Shown piece by piece: positions 25,754-33,336 of a stretch of DNA of 64,000 nt; positions within the stretch are counted from its first letter, which is position 1; each line of letters opens with the position of its first letter. Below the pieces are notes generated by a model, which worked only from the letters and a program-made list of their open reading frames with translations, was not told the origin of the DNA and made no database searches. Origin of the DNA: an uncultured Faecalibacterium sp. (GTDB taxonomy: Bacteria > Bacillota > Clostridia > Oscillospirales > Ruminococcaceae); contig UQDV01000009.1 of NCBI GenBank assembly GCA_900539945.1, positions 13,187 to 77,186 on the forward strand, in the 5' to 3' direction. The translations under genes and the position numbers were made by a program.

Positions 25754-26842
25754 TCAGCCGTTGATCTGGGTCTCCCAGAAGTTCGCAGCGTCCAGCATCC
25801 AGCCGTCGGCATCGGTGCCTGCGCCGGTACCCACGCCGTGGGTCGCATTGGGGAACAGCACCTCTTTGCAGGGCACATGGTGCTTTTCCAGTGCGCGGCT
25901 CAGCGCCGGGCGCTGAGCCGGGTAGCACAGCAGCGGGAACACATAATCGTTCTCGCCGTACCAGTGATACACCGGCGGGTAATCGTCGGTGACACAGTCA
26001 GAGATGTTCAGTTCATAGTACCGGCCCTCCAGTACAAAGGGGTCGATAGCAGCATGATAGACCGGCTTATACTCAAAGAAATTGTTGATGGGATAGCCCA
26101 GCAGCAAAGCACCGGGCTTGGGTACCCCATAGTGCTTGTAGCCCAGTTCGTCGCCGGAGAACACACCGGCCAGATGGCCGCCGGAGGAATAGCCCAGCAG
26201 TGCGTAGTTTTCCGGCTGCACATTGAACTGGTCTGCATGAGTGGTGATGAACCGGACAGCGTTGCCAAGGTCAGCCACCGGGGCGTTGTCCTTTGCCTTG
26301 AGGAACACGCGGTAGCGCAGCACGAAGGCTGCATAGCCCATCTGGTGCAGCCGCCATGCCGTGGCATAGCCCTCGGACATATTGGCAGTATTGTTGAGCA
26401 CATTGCCGGACATGACCACCACAAACTTGCTGCCGGGCACTTCCGACGGCCAGTAATACAGTTCCACGCCATCACGGGTGGCGTCTGCGGCGATCTCCTC
26501 CGGGGAGTACACTTTATATGTCACCTGAGTGCCGGCTTCATAGGTATCGGCCAGATAGTTCAGGGCGTCGGCGCTGTCCTGTGCCATGTTGGCGCCCACA
26601 TAGTCCGACAGCGTGGTGCCTGCTTCCGGGGTGTCCGGGCTGTCCACGGCACTCTGCCAGGTCCACACGCCGCTGGCGGCGAATGTCGGGTCGGCACGCA
26701 GGTCAGAGACGAGGGTATCCGGCGTAACGGTCAGATGGCCCGATGCGGCAGAGGCCTCCACCGGCAGGCCGGCCAGCAGCAGCGCGGCGGCCGAGGCACC
26801 GGTCACCTGCAGAAACTGGCGGCGAGAGATCTTGTTTTGCAT
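25754..26842 (-). CDS. Secreted alpha/beta-hydrolase, paralogue 1 (Tat-type signal)
   Basis: A 362-residue protein with a Tat-type signal (KISRRQFLQV, then a hydrophobic stretch ending near ASAAS). The hydrolase fold shows the nucleophile elbow LGYSSGGHLAG, an HG-like strand FVVVMSGNV (oxyanion side), and a late NATHGVG with the probable catalytic His. It is the last of three tandem paralogues; about 40 % identity by eye to the next two, with shared blocks SPEEIAAD, PENYAL and TDADGWM. Likely an exported esterase or peptidase-like enzyme. The Tat signal differs from the Sec signals of its sisters. Confidence 0.8.
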   Translation of the reverse strand: MQNKISRRQFLQVTGASAAALLLAGLPVEASAASGHLTVTPDTLVSDLRADPTFAASGVWTWQSAVDSPDTPEAGTTLSDYVGANMAQDSADALNYLADTYEAGTQVTYKVYSPEEIAADATRDGVELYYWPSEVPGSKFVVVMSGNVLNNTANMSEGYATAWRLHQMGYAAFVLRYRVFLKAKDNAPVADLGNAVRFITTHADQFNVQPENYALLGYSSGGHLAGVFSGDELGYKHYGVPKPGALLLGYPINNFFEYKPVYHAAIDPFVLEGRYYELNISDCVTDDYPPVYHWYGENDYVFPLLCYPAQRPALSRALEKHHVPCKEVLFPNATHGVGTGAGTDADGWMLDAANFWETQING

Positions 26843-26881
26843 AAAAGCATCCCCTTTTTTATAAATTCAAATTCTGATATT

Positions 26882-27949
26882 TCAGGAAGTGTGCTGCTCC
26901 CAGAAAGCCACCGCATCCGTCATCCAGCCCTCTGCATCGGTGCCGTTGGCGGTACCGATGGCGTGGGGTGCATTTTCATAGACGTGCACCTCACAGGGCA
27001 CACCGTTTGCCTCCAACGCCTTCCGGACGGCCGGTCCCTGGAACGGATATCCCAGAGTCTTCAGGGAAACATCATTCTTGCCGTACCAGAAATAGGTCGG
27101 CGGGAAGTCCGGTGTGATGCCGCCTGAGATATCCGACCAGTAATACCTCCATCTGCAGGATGCCGGGTCCATCACGGCATGGTACACCGGCTTGATCTCT
27201 GCAAAATCGTTGACGGGGTAGCCCATCAGCAGTGCACCGGGCTTTGGCACATCATAGGCCTTGTAGCCATAGCGCTTATCCGAACTGAACAGCCCGCACA
27301 GCTGCCCGCCGGAGGAAAAGCCCACGAGGGCATAGTTTTCCGGCTGCACGCCGAACTGCTGTGCATGGTTCGTGATGAACTGCACCGCCCGGCCCAGATC
27401 CTGCAGGGGGCCGTTGTTGCTGATATCCCACCAGATGCGATACCGCAGCACAAAGACGCTATAGCCCATCTTGTTCAGCTTCGCTGCCACAGCAATGCCC
27501 TCGTTCAGGTCGCCGCTTTTCATGGCCGCATTGCCGCCCACCACCAGCGCATATTTGCCATCGGCATTCGTGCCGGGGAACCAGTACAGCTGCACACAGC
27601 CCAGCGAGGAGTCGGCTGCGACCTCTTCCGGGCTGTACACCTGCCAGGTCACCTGCTTACCGGCTTCGTAATTCTCAATGACGATGTTCAGGCCGTCGGC
27701 GCTGTCCTGTGCCGTGGTCTCACCCACATAGTCCAGAAGGGTCTTGTTTTCATACAGGCGGCGCAGTGCAAGGCTGTCCGCATCGCCTTTGATATACGTC
27801 GAGATTCCGCTGCCCGCAATGGCCGGGTCGGAGCGGATCTCCTTCATGGTCATATCGGTGGTGATGCGGCCTTCCGCATAGGCCGGCAGGGCAAGAACAG
27901 CCGCAAGGCACAGCATGGCCGCACCGCGTTTCAGCAGATGTCCGAACAT
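26882..27949 (-). CDS. Secreted alpha/beta-hydrolase, paralogue 2
   Basis: A 355-residue protein with a Sec signal peptide (LLKRGAAMLCLAAVLALPAYA, cut after AYA). It carries the nucleophile elbow VGFSSGGQLCG, FVLRYRIW, NGVPCEV and the C-terminal NAPHAIGTANGTDAEGWMTD with the presumed catalytic His. The ATG at 27949 lies nine bases after AAAGGA; an ATG nine bases earlier touches that site and is rejected. It lies between two paralogues with 39- and 25-base gaps, so all three share a transcript. Confidence 0.8.
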   Translation of the reverse strand: MFGHLLKRGAAMLCLAAVLALPAYAEGRITTDMTMKEIRSDPAIAGSGISTYIKGDADSLALRRLYENKTLLDYVGETTAQDSADGLNIVIENYEAGKQVTWQVYSPEEVAADSSLGCVQLYWFPGTNADGKYALVVGGNAAMKSGDLNEGIAVAAKLNKMGYSVFVLRYRIWWDISNNGPLQDLGRAVQFITNHAQQFGVQPENYALVGFSSGGQLCGLFSSDKRYGYKAYDVPKPGALLMGYPVNDFAEIKPVYHAVMDPASCRWRYYWSDISGGITPDFPPTYFWYGKNDVSLKTLGYPFQGPAVRKALEANGVPCEVHVYENAPHAIGTANGTDAEGWMTDAVAFWEQHTS

Positions 27950-27974
27950 TTCACCCATTCCTTTCCGATTTGAA

Positions 27975-29057
27975 TCAGCCGGTGGTATGTGCTTCCCAGA
28001 AATCCACCGCATCCGTCATCCAGCCCTCTGCATCCGTACCGTTGCCGGTGCCGATGGCGTGGGGTGCGTGCTGATATGTCACACGTTTGTAGGGTACATT
28101 GCAGGCCTGCAGAGCCTTTTCAAAATCGTTATACTGGCCGGGCACCCAGGCAGGGCCCAGCATACTGTCGTCGTTTCCGCGCCAGAAGTATACCGGCGGA
28201 TATCCTTCTTCCACAGCCTTGTCCAGAGAGGTCCAGTAATAACGCCACCCACAGGTGCCGATATCGTACAGGGTGTAGTATACCGGCTTCATCACGGAGG
28301 TGTCGGAGACGGAATACCCCAGCAGCAACACGCCGGGTTTTGCCACATGATACCGACCATAGCCTCGCTTGCTGTTGGCAAACACTCCTGCCACCTGTCC
28401 GCCGGAGGAAAAGCCCACCAGGGCGTAGTCCTCTGGCTGCACGCCAAGTTCCTCTGCATGGGCCGTGATATATTCCACCGCCCGGGCCAGGTCCTCCAGG
28501 GGAGCATTGTCGCCCATATCCATCCAGATGCGGTACCGCAGCACGAACACCCCGTACCCCATATCATGGAGCTGAGCCGCTGACGCCATACCCTCCCGCA
28601 GCTCGCCGCTGGTAAAGGCAATGTTGCCGCCCAGCACCACCGCAAATTTGGCGTTTGCCTGCTCCGCCGGGAAATAATACAGTTCCACCGCTGCCTTGGC
28701 TGGCGTGGCGGCGATCTCCTCCTCCGTGTAGACCTTGTAGGTTACCTGACGGCCTGCATTGTAGTTTTCTACTACCAGGTTCAGGGCTGCCGCACAGTCC
28801 TCTGCCTGTTCCTGGCCTGCGTATTCTGCCAAGGTCTGGTTCTGAAAGCAAGCTCGCAGCAGTGCGCTGCCATCATCGGCGTTGCCAAAGGTGAAGATGC
28901 CCGACTTTGCAATGCTGGGGTCCTGCCGGATTTCCTGCATCGTGGTCTGGGCTGTGATGGGGCCAGTGTTTTCCGCTGCCCACACCGGCAGGCTCAGGCA
29001 GGCCAGCTGTGCCAGGCACACCGCCCCACACAGCAGCTTGTAGTTCCATGATCTCAT
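27975..29057 (-). CDS. Secreted alpha/beta-hydrolase, paralogue 3
   Basis: A 360-residue protein with a Sec signal (KLLCGAVCLAQLACLSLPVW, then AAE). The nucleophile elbow is VGFSSGGQVAG, the catalytic-His region QHAPHAIGTGNGTDAEGW, identical in its core to paralogue 2. The N-terminal block TTMQEIRQDPSIAKSGIFTF recurs in all three and is not part of a standard hydrolase core, so it may be a family-specific segment. GGAGGAAC precedes the ATG at 29057; a Met 150 bases earlier lies upstream of the promoter. First gene of the three-gene transcript. Confidence 0.8.
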   Translation of the reverse strand: MRSWNYKLLCGAVCLAQLACLSLPVWAAENTGPITAQTTMQEIRQDPSIAKSGIFTFGNADDGSALLRACFQNQTLAEYAGQEQAEDCAAALNLVVENYNAGRQVTYKVYTEEEIAATPAKAAVELYYFPAEQANAKFAVVLGGNIAFTSGELREGMASAAQLHDMGYGVFVLRYRIWMDMGDNAPLEDLARAVEYITAHAEELGVQPEDYALVGFSSGGQVAGVFANSKRGYGRYHVAKPGVLLLGYSVSDTSVMKPVYYTLYDIGTCGWRYYWTSLDKAVEEGYPPVYFWRGNDDSMLGPAWVPGQYNDFEKALQACNVPYKRVTYQHAPHAIGTGNGTDAEGWMTDAVDFWEAHTTG

Positions 29058-29103
29058 TTTTTGTTCCTCCTTTGGTCCGGTCCCAACCGGACGATATAGG
29101 TTT

Positions 29104-29131
29104 ATTGTATCACATCCCAGGCTATTGTCAA
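29104..29131 (-). promoter_or_regulatory. Promoter of the hydrolase triplet
   Basis: Minus strand TTGACA (29126-29131) and TACAAT (29104-29109), spacer 16. Confidence 0.8.
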
Positions 29132-29404
29132 AACAATTCTGCAGCCCCGCCCGCTGCAAATCCAAGACCAGATCAAACAAAGCAGGTGCCGCACTCCGCT
29201 CAGACAATCGTGTCTGACAGAACTGTGCTGCCCCTGCTTTGATCTCGTGCGCAGACCCTCACGGTTTTGAAGCCCACGGTCGAAATGCCGAAGTCCTTTC
29301 TGTAACACGCCCCGTCATTCTGTCTGCACCGCGAACCATTGACAAAAAAACGCCAGACCCTCCTGTACCAACCAAAAAGGCTTCCTCCTAGAGGGAGCTG
29401 CACG
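29132..29404. other. Gene-free stretch upstream of the hydrolase promoter
   Basis: No open frame here has a ribosome site or recognisable product, and I see no repeat or RNA motif. It separates the hydrolase promoter from the terminator of the MAM-like gene. Confidence 0.5.
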
Positions 29405-29440
29405 CAAAAATGGGCCCGGAGACTTTCGTCTCCGGGCCCA
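29405..29440 (-). terminator. Terminator after the MAM homologue
   Basis: A perfect 13-bp GC-rich stem (29411-29423 with 29428-29440), four-base loop, followed on the minus strand by five T. Confidence 0.92.
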
Positions 29441-29500
29441 TTCAGAACCTGTTCTTTGGTCTGCCCTCAGGCAAACCAGCTAGTCAGTCACAAATACTGA

Positions 29501-29950
29501 TTAGCCAGCGATGGTCCAAGCCTTCTCACTGGCATCGTTCTTCACGGTGCCGGTAGCCAGGTTGTAGATAGCAGCAGCGGAACCGACCATACGCAGGCCA
29601 GCGTTCAGAACGCCGTTAGCACCGTTCAGGAACTTGTCGCCAGCGGTCAGCTCACCCTCATGCTTGCCGAAGCCAGCAGCGGAGCCGGTGCCGTAAGCAT
29701 CCTTGACGCCGGTGAGCCATGCGTTGCCCAGGTTGCCGGGCTTGTAAGCGCCGTTGAACAGCTGGCCGACAGTGTTCTTGATGTAGCTGCTCATGAAGCT
29801 GTTACCGATGATGGTAACCATGTTGGTGTTGAACTTCTGCCAGTTCTTGACTTCCAGAGACGGAGCCAGGATGTCAGCCAGAGAAGCGCCACCGTTGACG
29901 TAGGTCATCTCGTTCTCAGAGATTGCGGAAAAGTTTGCAGGCATCATCAT
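29501..29950 (-). CDS. Microbial anti-inflammatory molecule (MAM) homologue
   Basis: A 149-residue (about 15 kDa) protein. The start [20 protein letters not shown] closely matches the published F. prausnitzii MAM N terminus as I recall it ([20 protein letters not shown]), and the blocks [13 protein letters not shown] and AAAIYNLA also fit. MAM peptides were reported to dampen NF-kB signalling in gut epithelium. Gly20-Gly21 forms a double-glycine leader end, so processing and export by a C39-type ABC transporter is expected. It stands alone with its own strong promoter, AAGGGAG site and terminator. The central part differs from the A2-165 protein, as expected for another strain type. Confidence 0.88.
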   Translation of the reverse strand: [149 protein letters not shown]

Positions 29951-30033
29951 AATGAATTACTCCCTTCAAAATGTAGAAAGATATTTTGCAAGCTCACTTT
30001 CGTGTGCTCACCAATCCTTACTAGGATGGCAAT

Positions 30034-30062
30034 AATATACCACACTTTCCAGAAATGTTCAA
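30034..30062 (-). promoter_or_regulatory. Promoter of the MAM homologue
   Basis: Minus strand TTGAAC (30057-30062) and TATATT (30034-30039), spacer 17. The transcript would have a leader of about 75 bases. Confidence 0.75.
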
Positions 30063-30202
30063 GTACCTTTTTGCAAAAAGTGTAAAAAATGTGAAACAAG
30101 GTCTATAAAAGTATTGCTTTTGTACAGTCCGCAGGCGGTTTTCCGGTTCCGACAAGCTTTGCCGCCGCCGGGCGGTACACTGGTTGCAAGGGGGCTGCAG
30201 CA

Positions 30203-31039
30203 TTGAAAAGCGTGATCTACCTCGACGAGCTTCTGCTGACCAATTTTGTCCTTGCTGTGCTGTTTCTCACCGCAGCCGGTCTGCTGTGCGCCACCGTGTG
30301 CACTGGGGTGCGGCTGTGCACCGGGGCGGCGCTGGCGGCAGTGTCGGCATTGGTACTGCTGGCCCCGGAGCTGCCGGGAGCCGTGGCAGTTGGTTATAAA
30401 ATTTTCACAGGTTGCGCGGTGGTGGCCGCCGCCTACGGCCTGCCCGGGCGGGGGCGTTTTGCCCGGTTGTGTGCGTGGTATGCACTGCTCAACCTGCTTT
30501 TGTGCGGAGCGGTGGTGCTGCCCGGCGTGCAGAGCCGCAACCTGAGTGTCAGCCTGCCCCTGTCCCCCGGGCGGCTGCTGGCCAGCTGTGCGGGGGTGTA
30601 TGCCGTACTGCGGGCCCTGCTGTACTGCTTTGGCCGCAGCGGCGCGCCCAGCGTGCCCGCCACGCTGGAGGTGGCCGGGGTGCAGCTGCCGGTACAGGCC
30701 TTCCACGACACCGGCTTTGCCCTGCAGGAGCCGCTGAGCGGCAAGGCCGTGGTTCTGGTGCAGTACCCGGCGGTGCGGCACCGCCTGCCGCAGGCAGCCC
30801 GGCAGTATCTCGATGGCTGGTTTGCCCACAGCACAGCCCCGCCCCCGCCGGAGCTGGGGGTGCATCTGGTGCCCTGCCGCAGCATCCACGGGCAGAGCAT
30901 GCTGCCTGCCCTGCCCGCTGCCCTGCAGTTGGGCAAAGACCGCGCAGGCGGGCTGCTGGCGGCGTTCTGCTGCCCCACGCCGCCGGACCCTGCATGGGAG
31001 CTGCTGTACGGCGAGGATGCGGCACAGCTGCTCTTATAA
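30203..31039 (+). CDS. spoIIGA: Sporulation sigma-E factor processing peptidase
   Basis: A 278-residue protein starting at TTG (AAGGGGG upstream). The N-terminal half has about five membrane spans beginning with IYLDELLLTNFVLAVLFL, and the C-terminal half has the aspartic-protease motif HDTGFALQEPLSG with Asp169-Thr-Gly. In Bacillus this protein dimerises in the septal membrane and cuts the pro-sequence from sigma-E. The gene precedes sigE by 24 bases, as in spore formers. Faecalibacterium is described as non-spore-forming, so retention of an intact-looking protease is noteworthy. GC is very high, with many opposite-strand shadow frames. Confidence 0.82.
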   Translation: MKSVIYLDELLLTNFVLAVLFLTAAGLLCATVCTGVRLCTGAALAAVSALVLLAPELPGAVAVGYKIFTGCAVVAAAYGLPGRGRFARLCAWYALLNLLLCGAVVLPGVQSRNLSVSLPLSPGRLLASCAGVYAVLRALLYCFGRSGAPSVPATLEVAGVQLPVQAFHDTGFALQEPLSGKAVVLVQYPAVRHRLPQAARQYLDGWFAHSTAPPPPELGVHLVPCRSIHGQSMLPALPAALQLGKDRAGGLLAAFCCPTPPDPAWELLYGEDAAQLLL

Positions 31040-31063
31040 TACTTATTATAGGGAGGACTGCTC

Positions 31064-31768
31064 ATGTTCCAGTTTTTGCGGCAGCTCTGGCACCGCCTGT
31101 GTGCGCGGCTGCGGTTTTGCGGCGGCGTGCAGTATCTGGCCGGCACCGCCAGCCTGCCCTCTCCCCTCTCCCCCGCCGAGGAAAAAGCCCTACTGGCCCG
31201 CATGGCCGCCGGAGAGGCAGACGCCCGCGATGCGCTCATCCTGCACAATCTGCGGCTGGTGGTGTACCTTGCCAAAAAGTACGAGAACAGCGGTGTGCCC
31301 GCCGAGGACCTGATCAGCATCGGCACCATCGGGCTGATCAAGGCCGTGAACACCTTCACGCCGGAACGCAGCATCAAGCTGGCCACCTACGCCAGCCGCT
31401 GCATCGGCAACGAGATCCTGATGTACCTGCGCAAGACCTCCAACCGCCGCCAGGAGGCCAGCCTTGACGAGCCGCTGAATGTGGACGGCGACGGCAACGA
31501 GCTGCTGCTGTCGGACATCCTCGGCAGCGACGAGAACATGGTGGGCCAGCAGCTGGAGCAGGACGCCGAGCGCGCCGGTCTGCGCCGCGCCGTGAACAGC
31601 CTTTCGGCCCGGGAGCGCCGGATCATGGAGCTGCGCTTCGGCCTGACCGACGGCGTGGAACGCACCCAGAAGGAAGCCGCCGACGCCCTGGGCATCAGCC
31701 AGAGTTACATCTCCCGCCTTGAAAAGCGCATCATCCAGACCCTGAAGCTCCAACTGGAAGGGCAATAA
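31064..31768 (+). CDS. sigE: RNA polymerase sporulation sigma factor sigma-E
   Basis: A 234-residue sigma-70 family protein. The first about 24 residues form an amphipathic pro-sequence (FQFLRQLWHRLCARLRF) ending in VQYLAG, aligned with the site cut by SpoIIGA. Region 2 reads NLRLVVYLAKKYENSGVPAE, then DLISIGTIGLIKAVNTF and LATYASRCIGNEILMYLR. Region 4 ends in GISQSYISRLEKRIIQTLK. In spore formers it drives early mother-cell genes. The retained pro-sequence next to spoIIGA implies the activation step is preserved. Confidence 0.92.
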   Translation: MFQFLRQLWHRLCARLRFCGGVQYLAGTASLPSPLSPAEEKALLARMAAGEADARDALILHNLRLVVYLAKKYENSGVPAEDLISIGTIGLIKAVNTFTPERSIKLATYASRCIGNEILMYLRKTSNRRQEASLDEPLNVDGDGNELLLSDILGSDENMVGQQLEQDAERAGLRRAVNSLSARERRIMELRFGLTDGVERTQKEAADALGISQSYISRLEKRIIQTLKLQLEGQ

Positions 31769-31786
31769 AAAAGCGCGGCCTTGTCC

Positions 31787-31815
31787 TTGACAAACCGCGT
31801 GGAATCGTCTATACT
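31787..31815 (+). promoter_or_regulatory. Promoter of antitoxin RNA copy 1
   Basis: Consensus TTGACA (31787-31792) and TATACT (31810-31815) with a 17-base spacer, located only 18 bases after the sigE stop. Confidence 0.85.
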
Positions 31816-31821
31816 GAAAAT

Positions 31822-31920
31822 ACAAAAGGCGCTGGCCCATACAAACGACTAGCTCCTTACCAGATTGATCAGAAAAAATGACCGTTCAGGCTTGGGAACT
31901 TGAAGGCGGTCATTTTTTCT
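31822..31920 (+). ncRNA. Small RNA, type I antitoxin copy 1
   Basis: A transcript of about 100 nt is predicted from a consensus promoter to a hairpin (31873-31884 with 31907-31918) with T runs on both strands. It has no open frame with a ribosome site. It contains ACGACTAGCTCCTTACC, a sequence complementary to a Shine-Dalgarno. It reads antisense into the 3' end of a truncated toxin copy. A nearly identical unit repeats 191 bases downstream. The ends are inferred from promoter and terminator only. Confidence 0.65.
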
Positions 31921-31972
31921 TTTTATCATCCCTGTGCGAGACAGTCCATGTGATCTGAAATGTAACACGGCC
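31913..31972 (-). pseudogene. 3' remnant of a holin-like toxin gene
   Basis: The minus strand encodes VTFQITWTVSHRDDKKKK and a stop, equal to the last 18 codons of the toxin at 32103-32213 with one change (Ser to Arg). Upstream of this the sequence passes into the next antitoxin promoter, so start codon and membrane segment are gone. It shows that the antitoxin unit was duplicated together with only the toxin's tail. Confidence 0.7.
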
Positions 31973-31977
31973 TGCCC

Positions 31978-32006
31978 TTGACAAACCGCGCGGAATCGTC
32001 TATACT
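31978..32006 (+). promoter_or_regulatory. Promoter of antitoxin RNA copy 2
   Basis: TTGACA (31978-31983) and TATACT (32001-32006), spacer 17, differing from copy 1 by one base in the spacer. Confidence 0.85.
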
Positions 32007-32012
32007 GAAAAT

Positions 32013-32112
32013 ACAAAAGGCGCTGGCCCATACAAACGACTAGCTCCTTACCATATAGTGATCAGAAAAGATGACCGTTCAGGTGTGGAGACTTGAAGGC
32101 GGTCATTTTTTC
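32013..32112 (+). ncRNA. Small RNA, type I antitoxin copy 2
   Basis: The second copy of the about 100-nt RNA, ending in hairpin 32070-32081 with 32099-32110. It overlaps the 3' end of the complete toxin gene on the opposite strand, as in TxpA/RatA- and BsrG/SR4-type pairs where the antisense RNA meets the toxin mRNA tail. It differs from copy 1 mainly in the loop and in the CATATAGTGATC segment. Confidence 0.7.
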
Positions 32113-32213
32113 TTTTTATCATCACTGTGCGAGACAGTCCATGTGATCTGAAATGTAACGTAGATTGCTCCGCCAAGCAACGAAAGTAGCATTACGACCT
32201 GTTCAAACGTCAT
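32103..32213 (-). CDS. Small holin-like membrane toxin (type I toxin-antitoxin)
   Basis: A 36-residue peptide: MTFEQVVMLLSLLGGAIYV, then TFQITWTV and a basic tail ending DDKKKK. One membrane span followed by lysines is the form of the putative holin-like (BsrG/TxpA-related) toxins of Firmicutes. AAAGGGGGGA lies eight bases before the ATG. The stop overlaps the terminator of the antisense RNA. The product is too short for most gene callers. Toxicity is inferred from form and from the facing RNA. Confidence 0.75.
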   Translation of the reverse strand: MTFEQVVMLLSLLGGAIYVTFQITWTVSHSDDKKKK

Positions 32214-32365
32214 GGTGCATCCCCCCTTTCCGCCCTTGGGCATCCGGGGGAGGCCGAGATTTCAAGAAAAATTCGCTCCACCGGGCACTCAGGTGCCGGT
32301 AAGGAGCTCAGCCGCCTGCATTTGTGGGACGCAGCGCCTCGTGGCAGCCTTGCGGCTGCGTTTAA

Positions 32366-32394
32366 AGCATACCATAATTATGGGCCAATTGCAA
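32366..32394 (-). promoter_or_regulatory. Promoter of the toxin mRNA
   Basis: Minus strand TTGCAA (32389-32394) and TATGCT (32366-32371), spacer 17. It predicts a long 5' leader of about 145 bases, usual for type I toxins. The leader itself contains GAGCTCCTTACCGG, nearly the same CUCCUUACC stretch as in the small RNAs. Confidence 0.6.
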
Positions 32395-32450
32395 TTGCGG
32401 CTTTTTTGCACGCTCATCCGGCTGCCGGGTGGGCGTGTAATTTTTTCCAC

Positions 32451-32480
32451 GCATAGTGGTTTGCCCCTGCGGCCATACTC
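32451..32480 (+). promoter_or_regulatory. Candidate sigma-F/sigma-G-type promoter of sigG
   Basis: GCATA (32451-32455), a 15-base gap and GGCCATACTC (32471-32480) fit the forespore consensus GYATA-N15-GGNNANANTR in all but the last base. It lies 35 bases before the sigG start. No sigma-A promoter is obvious there. Confidence 0.5.
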
Positions 32481-32514
32481 CCGGTGAACTTCAAAACAGA
32501 CCGGGGGCGTTTGG

Positions 32515-33282
32515 ATGTACAATAAGGTGGAACTGTGCGGCGTGAACACGGCGCAGCTTCCTGTTTTGTCCGAAAGCGAAAAGCGGCAGCTGCTCCTGCA
32601 GGCCCACGCCGGGGATGCAGGAGCACGGGAACGCATGGTGGAGGGCAACCTGCGGCTGGTGCTGAGCGTGGTGCAGCGCTTTGCCCAGCGGGGCGAAAAC
32701 CTCGACGACCTGTTTCAGGTGGGGTGCATCGGGCTCATCAAAGCCATCGACAACTTTGACCCTGCCCAGCCGGTGCGGTTTTCCACCTACGGCGTGCCCA
32801 TGATCATCGGCGAGATCCGGCGCTTTTTGCGGGATAACAATGCCCTGCGGGTAAGCCGCAGCCTGCGCGATACCGCCTACCGGGCCATGCAGGCCCGCGA
32901 AACGCTGGAGAAGCAGCTGGGCCGGGAACCCACCATGGACGAGATCGCCGGGGAGGCAGGCCTGTCCCGCCGGGAGGTGACCGCGGCACTGGAATCGGTG
33001 GTAGAGCCGGTAAGCCTGGAAGAGCCGGTGTATACCGACGGCGGCGATGCCATGTACCTCATCGACCAGGTGCGCGACCCGGATGGCGAGGACAGCTGGA
33101 TCAGCGGGCTGCAGTTCCGGCAGACCGTGGCCGGGCTGACCCCGCGCGAAAAGCGGATCATGGAGCTGCGCTATCTCCGGGGCAAGACCCAGATGGAGGT
33201 GGCGCAGGAGATCGGCATCAGTCAGGCGCAGGTGTCCCGGCTGGAAAAAGGTGCCTTGAATCAGTTCCGGGCCGGGCACTGA
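32515..33282 (+). CDS. sigG: RNA polymerase sporulation sigma factor sigma-G
   Basis: A 255-residue sigma-70 family protein of the sigma-F/G group. It begins YNKVELCGVNTAQLPVL (the sigma-G N terminus), has region 2 GNLRLVLSVVQRFAQRGENL and DLFQVGCIGLIKAIDNFDP, region 3, and region 4 ending GISQAQVSRLEKGALNQFR. In Bacillus it directs late forespore genes and follows sigE on the chromosome, as here, but with the toxin-antitoxin locus in between. GGGGGCG precedes the ATG. Confidence 0.92.
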   Translation: MYNKVELCGVNTAQLPVLSESEKRQLLLQAHAGDAGARERMVEGNLRLVLSVVQRFAQRGENLDDLFQVGCIGLIKAIDNFDPAQPVRFSTYGVPMIIGEIRRFLRDNNALRVSRSLRDTAYRAMQARETLEKQLGREPTMDEIAGEAGLSRREVTAALESVVEPVSLEEPVYTDGGDAMYLIDQVRDPDGEDSWISGLQFRQTVAGLTPREKRIMELRYLRGKTQMEVAQEIGISQAQVSRLEKGALNQFRAGH

Positions 33283-33287
33283 ACACA

Positions 33288-33335
33288 GCAGCGCCCCTGC
33301 TCCGTCCATCCGGCGGCGTGCAGGGGCGCTGCGCT
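33288..33335. terminator. Terminator between sigG and spoIIID
   Basis: A perfect 13-bp stem (33288-33300 with 33320-33332) with a 19-base loop between convergent genes. The T tract is weak. Confidence 0.6.
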
Positions 33336-33336
33336 T

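Noticed and set aside
24455..27127. An 890-codon plus-strand frame across two minus-strand genes
   Set aside because: It crosses the gap between the transglutaminase-like and hydrolase genes and shows no domain. Both minus-strand genes have ribosome sites and catalytic motifs.
31787..32120. Tandem near-identical units considered as a short CRISPR array
   Set aside because: Only two copies of about 150 bases with no regular short repeats or spacers. Promoter, terminator and facing toxin explain them.
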